Source: an uncultured Acetatifactor sp. | Lineage (GTDB): Bacteria > Bacillota > Clostridia > Lachnospirales > Lachnospiraceae | Assembly (NCBI GenBank): GCA_948496895.1 | Contig: CAOOJO010000133.1 | Location: 1-7,169 of the forward strand | Reading direction: 5' to 3' | Length of the DNA stretch: 7,169 nucleotides | In this document: piece by piece, positions 1 to 5,544 of the stretch | Layout of the letters: every line of letters starts with the position of its first letter | Numbering within the stretch: the stretch's first letter is position 1 | The notes under the pieces: generated by a model | What the model was told of the DNA's origin: nothing | The model's database searches: none | What the model saw: the letters and a program-made list of their open reading frames with translations, nothing else | Position numbers and translations under genes: made by a program

Positions 1-594
1 CAGAGGCTCGAACACATAGAGATTGTCCACATAGAAGGTGTGCTCCGGGAGCTGCAGGCCGCACTCCTTCAGCAGCTTCGTCCGGAAGATTACGGAGTGC
101 ATGAGGATGTAGTGGCCCTTCATGAAATGATGGCAGTCCTCCCAGCTCACCATCCGGCCCTCCGGGAGGATGTGGCGGTAATGCATGACCTTCTTGCGCT
201 TCTCGCCCTCCTTCTCATAGACGAAGTTGCAGACCAGCATATCCAGGGAAGGAGCCCCCCCTGCCATCTCCCGCAGGGTGTCCAGCACCTGCAGATATGC
301 CTCCCTCTTCACCCAGTCGTCGCTGTCCACCACCTTGAAGTACAGGCCGGTGGCGTTCCTTATTCCCGTGTTGACGGCAGCGCCGTGACCGCCGTTCTCC
401 TGATGGACGGCCTTTACGATGGTGGGGTATCTGCGCTGGTACTCATCCGCGATTTCCGCGGTCTGGTCCCTGGTGGAGCCATCGTCCACGATGATGATTT
501 CCACATCCTCTCCGCCCAACAGCAGGGAATCCACGCATTTCCTCATATAGTTCTCAGAATTATAGCAGGGAATCGCTACAGATAATAGTTTCAC
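1..594 (-). CDS. Family 2 glycosyltransferase, C-terminal part outside the window
   Basis: The first 198 residues of a GT-A fold glycosyltransferase, which would transfer a sugar from a nucleotide-sugar to a cell-surface glycan or related acceptor in the cytoplasm. The N-terminus has the typical beta strand SVAIPCYNSENYM (5-17). The nucleotide-binding IIIVDDGSTRD follows at 33-43, then ENGGHGAAVNTGI (66-78) and the metal-binding DxD-type motif VDSDDW at 89-94. No stop codon is reached before position 1. The start is GTG at 594, chosen because AGGAGG (605-610) sits 10 bases upstream and the family motif begins directly after it. That ribosome binding site overlaps the last codons and stop of the MutY fusion gene, 14 bases upstream, so the two are probably cotranscribed and perhaps translationally coupled. 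The acceptor and donor sugar cannot be told from this part. Confidence 0.9.
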   Translation of the reverse strand, partial: MKLLSVAIPCYNSENYMRKCVDSLLLGGEDVEIIIVDDGSTRDQTAEIADEYQRRYPTIVKAVHQENGGHGAAVNTGIRNATGLYFKVVDSDDWVKREAYLQVLDTLREMAGGAPSLDMLVCNFVYEKEGEKRKKVMHYRHILPEGRMVSWEDCHHFMKGHYILMHSVIFRTKLLKECGLQLPEHTFYVDNLYVFEPL

Positions 595-608
595 GGTGCT
601 TCTTCCTC

Positions 609-2447
609 CTATGGCTCTTCTTGATACCTATTCTTGCCCAATTTGATGCTCAAATATTTCATGTACGCGCCAAAAGCTGAGGGAATAGGGTATTTCTCCT
701 TTGTCTGCTGCGGTTCGATAAAAATCCAGTCCTTTGCCAGACTCTTTCCGGACGCTGACGCGTCTGTCATGACCATATAGCCCTTCATATGCCATTCCTT
801 ATGGGTGAAGACATGCCTGGCATCCTCCAGAGGCTGTATTTCCAGAGCCTCCAGGCCGTTATCCGCGAGATACCCAGCCACTTCCTCCGCGGTGCGGAAG
901 CCGTCTATGGAGGGAAACTCATACATTCCCGCCAGCAGCCCTCTCCCTGCCCGCTTTCTGATGGCAGTCGTACCTCCTTTTCGGACTATCAGGATAGTCT
1001 TGTCCTCTATCTGCCTGGGCTTTTGGGGCTGCTTCTTCGGATACTCCTGCTGTGTGCCCGCCTGGCGGCTGTGGCATAAGCCCGCTAAGGGGCAGTCTCC
1101 GCACAGGGGCGCGCCGTTGGGGATGCATACGCAGGCTCCTATCTCCATCATGGCCTGGTTGAAGTCTCCTGGGCGGTCCTTTGGCATGATTTCCTTCAGG
1201 GCCTGCTCCACCGAGGCCTTCACCTTGGGGTCGTCAATAAAGCGCCCGTCCTGCTCCAGTCTCGCCACCACCCGCAGGACGTTTCCGTCCACCGCCGGGA
1301 CGGGGCGCTGGAAGGCAATGGAAGCGATGGCCCCTGCCGTGTAGCTGCCGATTCCGCTTAAGGTAAGCAGCCCCTCGTAAGTGTCCGGCATGCGGCCGCC
1401 GTGGGCCATCTGTATCTGGATGGCGGCCTTCTGGAGGTTACGGACCCGGTTATAATAGCCCAGTCCCTCCCACAGCTTCAAAAGTTCTTCCTCCTCCGCC
1501 TCCGCGAGGGCTTTGATATCCGGAAGCGCCTTCATGAACCGCTCAAAATAGGGCTTGACGGCCTCCACCCTGGTCTGCTGCAGCATGATTTCCGACACCC
1601 ATACGCGGTAGGGCGTGGGGAATTCCCTCCATGGCAGAATCCGTCTGTTCTTATCATACCATTTTAGAAGGGGAATGCATATAGCCTCAAGCTTATTCTT
1701 TCCTAAGTATTTTCTAAAGGTTTCATGAATACGGGGTTCCTCGCCATCCGCAAGGGCGATTGGAACCGGACGGTTCACCGTCATGGAATCCGGCCTCACC
1801 TGGCAGTCATAGGCCAGCACCTCCACTCCCGCCCGGGCGGCCTTGCAGAGGGCATCGGCAAATTCCGGATGGGTGGCCCTGTTGGGAGTGAAATACCGCA
1901 CATCCTCCATCTGGACGACAAACAGCACAAAGGCCCGGTAGCCTTCCTCCTTAGCGGCTGCCAGCTCCTCCACATGCTTGACCGCCCTCTCCGAAGGGGC
2001 ATCCGGGAAGCGCACTATGCCTCTGTCCTCCAGCGTGACGCCCTTGACCTCCATGAAAATCCGCTCCTCGCCCGCTTCCAGATAGAAGTCGAAGCGGGAG
2101 CTGCCGTATACGGCCTCCGGCTTCACCATGGTCACGTCCGGGCGGAAGCCGCCGCCCCGCAGCCATTCCTCCACCGCCCGGTTGGGGGCCTGGGAATCCA
2201 TGTTCACCAGACGCTCCCCCTTTTCCACAGCCACGAGGTCGTAGGCCGTGGAGCGCGCGGGATTGCCGCTTTTCTCCAGGTAGACGCATGCCCCCTTCTG
2301 CAGCAGTTCCCGGCATCTGCCGGTATTCTTCACATGGACGGTCTCCACCTTGGGCTTCCCATCCTGCCCGTCCCCGATTTCCACCCGGGCGATGAATCTG
2401 TTGGGCCGCTCCAGGAAGCGGCCCTTTATGATGTTCTTATATTCCAT
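609..2447 (-). CDS. mutY: SfsA-MutY fusion: SfsA nuclease-like domain plus A/G-specific adenine glycosylase
   Basis: One 612-residue frame carries two normally separate proteins. Residues 1 to about 230 match the SfsA family (annotated as DNA/RNA nuclease; sugar fermentation stimulation protein), including TGRCRELLQKG (42-52), SRFDFYLE (117-124) and FMEVKGVTLE (131-140). D120, E133 and K135 form a PD-(D/E)XK-like nuclease signature. Residues about 253-600 are a full MutY, which removes adenine mispaired with 8-oxoguanine in base excision repair. They show SEIMLQQTRV with catalytic E286, helix-hairpin-helix LSGIGSYTAG (363-372), VDGNVLRV with catalytic D387, a 4Fe-4S set C441, C449, C452, C458 (spacing 7-2-5), and a C-terminal NUDIX-like recognition domain with HVFTHKEW (545-552). 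A usual MutY is about 350 residues and SfsA about 230, so both halves are complete. The start is ATG 2447, with TGAGG seven bases upstream. MutY function is near certain. The SfsA activity and the reason for the fusion are inferred. Confidence 0.95.
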   Translation of the reverse strand: MEYKNIIKGRFLERPNRFIARVEIGDGQDGKPKVETVHVKNTGRCRELLQKGACVYLEKSGNPARSTAYDLVAVEKGERLVNMDSQAPNRAVEEWLRGGGFRPDVTMVKPEAVYGSSRFDFYLEAGEERIFMEVKGVTLEDRGIVRFPDAPSERAVKHVEELAAAKEEGYRAFVLFVVQMEDVRYFTPNRATHPEFADALCKAARAGVEVLAYDCQVRPDSMTVNRPVPIALADGEEPRIHETFRKYLGKNKLEAICIPLLKWYDKNRRILPWREFPTPYRVWVSEIMLQQTRVEAVKPYFERFMKALPDIKALAEAEEEELLKLWEGLGYYNRVRNLQKAAIQIQMAHGGRMPDTYEGLLTLSGIGSYTAGAIASIAFQRPVPAVDGNVLRVVARLEQDGRFIDDPKVKASVEQALKEIMPKDRPGDFNQAMMEIGACVCIPNGAPLCGDCPLAGLCHSRQAGTQQEYPKKQPQKPRQIEDKTILIVRKGGTTAIRKRAGRGLLAGMYEFPSIDGFRTAEEVAGYLADNGLEALEIQPLEDARHVFTHKEWHMKGYMVMTDASASGKSLAKDWIFIEPQQTKEKYPIPSAFGAYMKYLSIKLGKNRYQEEP

Positions 2448-2555
2448 CTCGAAACCTCAGTTCTCTGTCCGCGCCGCGCTGCTCCGCACGCGCCCGCCCT
2501 TTTGTCCGGCCGGACTGGCCGCAGCCTGCGCCATCCGGCCCATCGGCATCTGTCT
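2448..2555 (-). other. GC-rich spacer with a possible 30-codon frame and a 12-base palindrome
   Basis: The gap between the nucleotidase stop and the MutY fusion start is very GC-rich. On the minus strand it holds an ATG-started frame from 2549 to 2457 (30 residues, rich in Ala, Gly, Arg), whose TGA overlaps the ribosome binding site of the fusion gene. It has no ribosome binding site of its own and its composition is what GC-rich DNA gives by chance, so I do not call it a gene. A perfect palindrome GTCCGGCCGGAC lies at 2504-2515; no T-tract follows, so it is not an intrinsic terminator. I see no promoter here, which fits read-through from the nucleotidase gene. Confidence 0.35.
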
Positions 2556-3614
2556 TTAACGGCTCTCGGCGGCCCGCAATCCTACCGCTTCGCCTAAGCA
2601 AGCTTTCTCCCTGTGCCTGGAACCCCCTTCCGCCCCGCCATAGGGCACCCTGGCCGCGGGCACGGACTGGGCGGCGCTCACGGTATGTATGGACTGGTCG
2701 TCGAAGAATATCTGCGCGCCGAAGGCCTTCAGGACGTCGCGCTTCTCCAGCCCTCCCAGAAAGAACGCCTCGTCCACCCGCACGTTCCAGGAACGCATGG
2801 TGCGCAGGACGCGCTCATGGGCCGGGGCGCACCGGGAGGTCACCAGCGCCGTCCTGATGGGAGATTTTTCCGTTCCCAGCTCCCGCTGCAGGTCGGAGAG
2901 CTTCTTCAGGAATTTCGCGAAGGGCCCCTCCGCCAGGGGTTCTCTGGCGCGGCTGCGTTCATTCTCCTCGAAGGCGCTTAAGCCCTTTTCCTTGAAGATC
3001 ATCTCGGATTCATCCGTGAACAGCACCGCGTCCCCGTCAAAGGCGATGCGGATTTCAGGACCTGGCCTGGCCTGCATGGGCATCACCTGGGCCTGGCCTG
3101 CTGCCTCCAGGTGGCCGCCCGCCTCCCGATGGCCGGAGGGCCTGTGCTGCGGCGAAATGCCCTGCACCCTGGATTCCGTACAGATGATTCCCGCCGCGAT
3201 GCCGCTGTCTATGGCGCTGCGCACATCGTCCTCGTAGGCGGAGAGAAACAGGTCCGTATGGAAGGCCGTGAGGTAGGGAGCCAGCGAGGCTCCGCTCACC
3301 AGCACCGAGCGGGTGATGCCCAGGCCATAGTGGGCGATGGAGTTGAAGACCCGCAGGGAACTGTCCGGGCTGTTGCGGGACATGATGATGACCTCCACCA
3401 GATCCTTTCCCTGACCGTATTCGTTCAGCTTAAGCAATGCTTTGATCAGGCCGAAGCCAGGCCCGGGCTTTAGGATGTCCTGCTCATGCTCCACCTGATA
3501 GCTGCAGTACGCCTCCAGTCCTTCCCTCTCGAAAATCTCGTTCTCTATGGTCAGATCAAAGAGGGCTCTGGATGAGACCCCTATCACCATCTTCCTGTCC
3601 AGACTATCTGCCAT
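2556..3614 (-). CDS. 5'-nucleotidase, cytosolic cN-I type
   Basis: Predicted to hydrolyse nucleoside 5'-monophosphates to nucleoside and phosphate in the cytoplasm. The 352 residues follow the cytosolic 5'-nucleotidase I family (the family of human NT5C1A). Family landmarks are IGVSSRALFDL (11-21), LFLSAYEDDVRSAIDSGIAAG (122-142), and the HAD-like nucleophile motif AFDGDAVLFTDESE (191-204; D193 and D195). Further along are PLAEGPFAKFL (226-236), ALVTSRCAPAHERVLRTMRSW (256-276) and the acidic metal motif IFFDDQ (302-307). Two stretches look unlike the family: a Gly/His/Gln-rich insert at about 150-186, and a charged tail of about 25 residues after the normal end VPYG (323-326). The start is ATG 3614, preceded by AAAGGAG. 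A longer frame with 14 more residues exists but lacks a ribosome binding site and family similarity. The gene sits between the DUF1653 gene (102 bases) and the MutY fusion (108 bases), probably in one transcript. Which nucleotide is preferred cannot be read from the sequence. Confidence 0.88.
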   Translation of the reverse strand: MADSLDRKMVIGVSSRALFDLTIENEIFEREGLEAYCSYQVEHEQDILKPGPGFGLIKALLKLNEYGQGKDLVEVIIMSRNSPDSSLRVFNSIAHYGLGITRSVLVSGASLAPYLTAFHTDLFLSAYEDDVRSAIDSGIAAGIICTESRVQGISPQHRPSGHREAGGHLEAAGQAQVMPMQARPGPEIRIAFDGDAVLFTDESEMIFKEKGLSAFEENERSRAREPLAEGPFAKFLKKLSDLQRELGTEKSPIRTALVTSRCAPAHERVLRTMRSWNVRVDEAFFLGGLEKRDVLKAFGAQIFFDDQSIHTVSAAQSVPAARVPYGGAEGGSRHREKACLGEAVGLRAAESR

Positions 3615-3696
3615 ATGCCTCTCCTTTCTGTGATTCCCTGCGCCGTAATGCCGCACGCCGTGCTTCCGCGTACTTTAAGTCCTGCGCCTGCCGCAT
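3604..3696 (-). CDS. Possible small protein overlapping the nucleotidase start (doubtful)
   Basis: A 30-codon ATG frame beginning MRQAQDLKYAEARRAALRRR lies between the DUF1653 gene and the nucleotidase gene and runs 11 bases past the nucleotidase ATG, ending in TAG. It would be a strongly basic, helix-prone peptide with no membrane segment. In its favour are its regular amphipathic pattern and the four-way overlap with the next start, which would suit translational coupling. Against it, there is no ribosome binding site; the upstream minus-strand sequence is CCCCTCCTTTGAG, the wrong polarity. I do not recognise it and list it only so that it can be compared with relatives. Confidence 0.15.
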   Translation of the reverse strand: MRQAQDLKYAEARRAALRRRESQKGEAYGR

Positions 3697-3716
3697 CTCA
3701 AAGGAGGGGCCGGAAT

Positions 3717-4373
3717 TCACCGCAGCCGATTGCACTCGTACCTCTCCAGGGTCTGCAGACAGGTCTTTAAAGCCTCATACCGCTCCTCGATATCCCCGTC
3801 GTCGATTTCTATGTCACAGGCGATGGCCATGGTGGTAATCATCCCGTCTGTGATTCTGTGATGGAGACCGGCCAGGATGTTCAGCCGCTGCTCATAGCTG
3901 TCGGCATCCAGGAATTCCAGCACGAAGGGATCCAGCTCCTCGCTCTCCCCGGCGGCAGCCCGCGTCCCGGCTTCCTGGACGGATACGTCCGCGTTTCCAT
4001 CCGCCATGCCCACCGTCTCCTTTCTGTCAGCTGCGCCTATTGCACCGACCGCTTTTTTCGCGTCAGTACCGTAAACGCCGCCTGCCGCGCAGTCCCCGGT
4101 ACGGCTTTCCGGCTCCGATTCGGCCCGCTGCCTCTCCGCCCCCGGCCCCTGAAGCGCAAAGCGGAATTCCTGGGCGACGTCCGGGTATTTCTCCCTGTCC
4201 ACCCTGCTCGTGAACATGGCGAGCGGCCTGGCATATATCTTGAAGTCCCCGTACAGCGCCTGATAGATTACCAGCTGCTCCCTCGTCTCGCTGTGCTCCG
4301 CGATAGCCGTCACCTGGTACAGATTTCCCTTAAAATGCTTATAGATTTCCTGTGGTCTTGGAATAAATGACAT
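3717..4373 (-). CDS. DUF1653 domain protein with a conserved-looking C-terminal region
   Basis: A protein of 218 residues and unknown function. Residues 1-72 are a DUF1653 domain, a small beta-rich fold: FIPRPQEIYKHFKGNLYQV (3-21), EQLVIYQALYGD (32-43) and YARPLAMFTSRVDREKYPD (47-65). Residues about 74-143 form a low-complexity linker rich in Ala, Gly and Glu. Residues 146-218 are a second, acidic helical region, from LDPFVLEFLDADSYEQRL (147-164) to the C-terminal LQTLERYECNRLR. Stand-alone DUF1653 proteins are usually well under 100 residues, so this is an extended form. The start is ATG 4373, nine bases after AAGGAG (4383-4388). An in-frame ATG at 4406 lies almost on the predicted transcription start and is rejected. 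The gene has its own strong promoter (4420-4448) and is probably first in a transcript that continues into the nucleotidase and MutY fusion genes. No enzyme activity can be assigned. Confidence 0.85.
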   Translation of the reverse strand: MSFIPRPQEIYKHFKGNLYQVTAIAEHSETREQLVIYQALYGDFKIYARPLAMFTSRVDREKYPDVAQEFRFALQGPGAERQRAESEPESRTGDCAAGGVYGTDAKKAVGAIGAADRKETVGMADGNADVSVQEAGTRAAAGESEELDPFVLEFLDADSYEQRLNILAGLHHRITDGMITTMAIACDIEIDDGDIEERYEALKTCLQTLERYECNRLR

Positions 4374-4419
4374 TTCCGGAAGCTCCTTTCTGATTCGTCT
4401 CCTCATGATTCCTATAGAA

Positions 4420-4448
4420 AGTATACCCCTATTTCTTCCAAATGTCAT
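4420..4448 (-). promoter_or_regulatory. Sigma-A-type promoter of the DUF1653 gene
   Basis: The minus strand reads ATGACA (4448-4443), a 17-base spacer, then TATACT (4425-4420). Each hexamer matches five of six consensus bases. The start of transcription would be near 4413, leaving a leader of about 40 bases before the ATG at 4373. It lies 38 bases beyond the stop of the small SOS-type frame and has no LexA-like palindrome, so expression from it should be independent of the upstream operator. Confidence 0.7.
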
Positions 4449-4486
4449 GTGGTTCCTGCGATAAGTTCCAAAAATTTGGCATGGCT

Positions 4487-4576
4487 TTAATAACCCCGCA
4501 AAAAGCTGCGGCAGAGGATTCGATCCTCTTCTGCCACAGCCTTATCCTTATTTCCTGCGCCTGTCCTTCTCCTCAT
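4487..4576 (-). CDS. Small 29-residue frame behind an SOS-type promoter (leader peptide or small protein)
   Basis: ATG 4576 is preceded at seven bases by GGAGG (4584-4588), one of the best ribosome binding sites in the window. It opens a 29-codon frame starting MRRRTGAGNKDKAVAEED and ending in LRGY with TAA. The peptide is hydrophilic with a basic N-terminus, has no signal peptide or membrane helix, and is not a family I know. It is unlike hydrophobic SOS toxins of the TisB kind. Codons 13-24 coincide exactly with a terminator hairpin (4505-4540), and codons 25-26 with its U-tract, so ribosomes on this frame would unwind the terminator. It may therefore be a leader peptide, a true small SOS protein, or a chance frame over a short noncoding RNA. 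Promoter, operator and ribosome binding site together make some function likely; the kind is inferred. Confidence 0.4.
   Translation of the reverse strand: MRRRTGAGNKDKAVAEEDRILCRSFLRGY
4500..4540 (-). terminator. Intrinsic terminator inside the small SOS-type frame
   Basis: In the minus-strand RNA, GCUGUGGCAG pairs with CUGCCGCAGC as a ten-base stem including one U-G pair. After a three-base bulge, five more pairs close on a CGA loop; the hairpin covers 4505-4540. UUUUU follows at 4504-4500, then GCGGGG. No T-run follows on the plus strand, so it acts leftward. It would end the transcript from the SOS-type promoter at about 110 bases, and also catch read-through from the J-domain gene. Confidence 0.75.
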
Positions 4577-4591
4577 GGCCACACCTCCATT

Positions 4592-4605
4592 AGAACATAT
4601 GTTCT
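4592..4605. promoter_or_regulatory. LexA (DinR/SOS) operator
   Basis: AGAACATATGTTCT is a perfect 14-base palindrome containing GAAC-N4-GTTC. This is the core of the Bacillota LexA box (consensus CGAACRNRYGTTYC; 12 of 14 positions match, and all of the central RNRY positions fit). It lies between the predicted transcription start (about 4612) and the ribosome binding site (4584-4588). There bound LexA would block initiation or clearance, and cleavage of LexA after DNA damage would release it. I found no second perfect copy in the window. Confidence 0.78.
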
Positions 4606-4618
4606 TTCCTATGATAAC

Positions 4619-4647
4619 AGGATAAAACTTTTGTCCTCATTTGTCAA
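4619..4647 (-). promoter_or_regulatory. Sigma-A-type promoter under the LexA operator
   Basis: The minus strand reads TTGACA (4647-4642, perfect consensus), a 17-base spacer, then TATCCT (4624-4619, four of six). Transcription would start near 4612, just before the LexA palindrome. The surrounding DNA is clearly more AT-rich than the flanking genes. The promoter points at the small frame 4487-4576 and, beyond its terminator, at the DUF1653 gene. Confidence 0.75.
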
Positions 4648-4719
4648 CAGCTTTGAACAGGCAAATTATATGAAATTATAAGTACCATAAAACTCTCTCA
4701 ATCGCTTCCCCACCGGGAA

Positions 4720-5493
4720 TCAGTAATAGTACATCCCGTGGCCGCCGCAGCATCCTCCGCCGAAGCAGCACATATTGCACATCATGAAGGTGCAGACCCA
4801 TCTGGCGCAGAGGTTCCCCACGCCCGCCGTGGGATACCCGTACTGGGCCTGTCTCTGCTCATACCAGCTCCCGCCGTTCTCGAACTGCTGTACCAGGCTG
4901 CGGTAGTCCGCATTGTCCGGCTCCAGGGCCGAAGCCCTCTTGGCGTGCTCCAGCGCCGCCACATTGTTCCCAAGCCCCGAGTGGGCGATGGCGCTGTAGT
5001 AATACCACCTGGCGCTTTTGTCCCTCTCGTTCATGCCGTCCAGGGTCGTCCTGGCCTCCTTGTAATACCCGTTGCGGATATAGTTGCCCGCGGAGCGGAT
5101 ATAATTGTTCTCCTCATAGCCGGTGTCCATCCCCTGGCCGAAGCCCCCGAAGCCCCCAAAGCCTCCAAAGGGACCGCCGAAGCCCCAGAAACCGCCGCCC
5201 TGTCCGCCGTAGCCGCCCTGGGCCCCGCCGCCGGAGCCGCCAGAAGAACTCCTGCCGTAGCCCCCGCCATACCCGGAGCTGCCATAGCTGCCGCCGTAGC
5301 CGGAGGTGCGCTCCTTCATGATCTGCTGGTACGCCGCCTGAATCTCCTTGAACTTCTCCTCCGCCTGGGCCTTGTTGGGGTTGTTCACATTGGCGTCAGG
5401 ATGGTACCTGCGGCTCAGCGCCTTGTATGCTTTTTTAATCTCTTCCTCGGAAGCATTCCTGCTCACTCCTAACACACTGTAAGGGTCGTACAT
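4720..5493 (-). CDS. J-domain co-chaperone with Gly-rich linker, TPR-like segment and Cys-rich tail
   Basis: The N-terminus (about 3-63) is a J domain: DPYSVLGVSRNASEEEIKKA (3-22), then the Hsp70-activating HPD at 31-33 and KFKEIQAAYQQIM (47-59). It should stimulate the ATPase of DnaK or a similar Hsp70. A Gly/Phe/Tyr-rich linker spans 65-121. Residues about 128-205 look like two TPR-type helical hairpins (YIRSAGNYIRNGYYKEARTT; AIAHSGLGNNVAALEHAKRA; ALEPDNADYRSL), suggesting a protein-binding adaptor. The tail (229-257) has seven cysteines in CARWVCTFMMCNMCCFGGGCC, possibly metal-binding or membrane-associated, and ends MYYY. It lacks the four CxxCxGxG zinc repeats and C-terminal domains of classic DnaJ (about 375 residues), so it is a specialised type. 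The start is ATG 5493 with GAGGA just upstream. It is last in an operon with the DUF5685-type gene (51-base gap). Client proteins are unknown. Confidence 0.92.
   Translation of the reverse strand: MYDPYSVLGVSRNASEEEIKKAYKALSRRYHPDANVNNPNKAQAEEKFKEIQAAYQQIMKERTSGYGGSYGSSGYGGGYGRSSSGGSGGGAQGGYGGQGGGFWGFGGPFGGFGGFGGFGQGMDTGYEENNYIRSAGNYIRNGYYKEARTTLDGMNERDKSARWYYYSAIAHSGLGNNVAALEHAKRASALEPDNADYRSLVQQFENGGSWYEQRQAQYGYPTAGVGNLCARWVCTFMMCNMCCFGGGCCGGHGMYYY
5131..5301 (-). repeat. Low-complexity Gly-rich coding repeat in the J-domain gene
   Basis: Codons 65-121 are an imperfect array of GYGG, SGG and then FGG units (FGGPFGGFGGFGGFG at 105-119). At DNA level this is a run of near-identical GGC/GGT-containing units, prone to slippage and to length variation between strains. 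It corresponds to the G/F region of J-proteins but is longer than usual. Confidence 0.7.
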
Positions 5494-5544
5494 ATTTTCC
5501 TCGTTCCTGGACAGATATCGCCGCCCAAATTTCCTGCAAAGGTG

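Noticed and set aside
40..585. Plus-strand frame of 181 codons across the glycosyltransferase
   Set aside because: Antisense to clear GT2 motifs; no start signals.
1763..1776. GAAC-CGGACG-GTTC, a LexA-like palindrome inside the SfsA coding region
   Set aside because: The half-sites are six bases apart instead of four, it lies in coding sequence, and there is no promoter beside it.
1725..2597. Plus-strand open frame of 290 codons across the SfsA half
   Set aside because: It is the complement of conserved SfsA codons, with no ribosome binding site and no family similarity.
4374..4448. Longer N-terminus for the DUF1653 protein (ATG at 4448 or 4406)
   Set aside because: Position 4448 lies in the -35 hexamer and 4406 only a few bases past the predicted transcription start; ATG 4373 has a proper ribosome binding site and fits the family.
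4706..4719. Short hairpin TTCCC-GGTG-GGGAA directly after the J-domain stop, as a terminator
   Set aside because: Only five pairs and no U-tract follows; too weak to call. The operon may read on to the terminator at 4500-4540.
4738..5472. Plus-strand open frame of 244 codons across the J-domain gene
   Set aside because: Its Ala/Val/Pro-rich product is the mirror of the Gly-rich repeat; the J domain on the minus strand is unmistakable.
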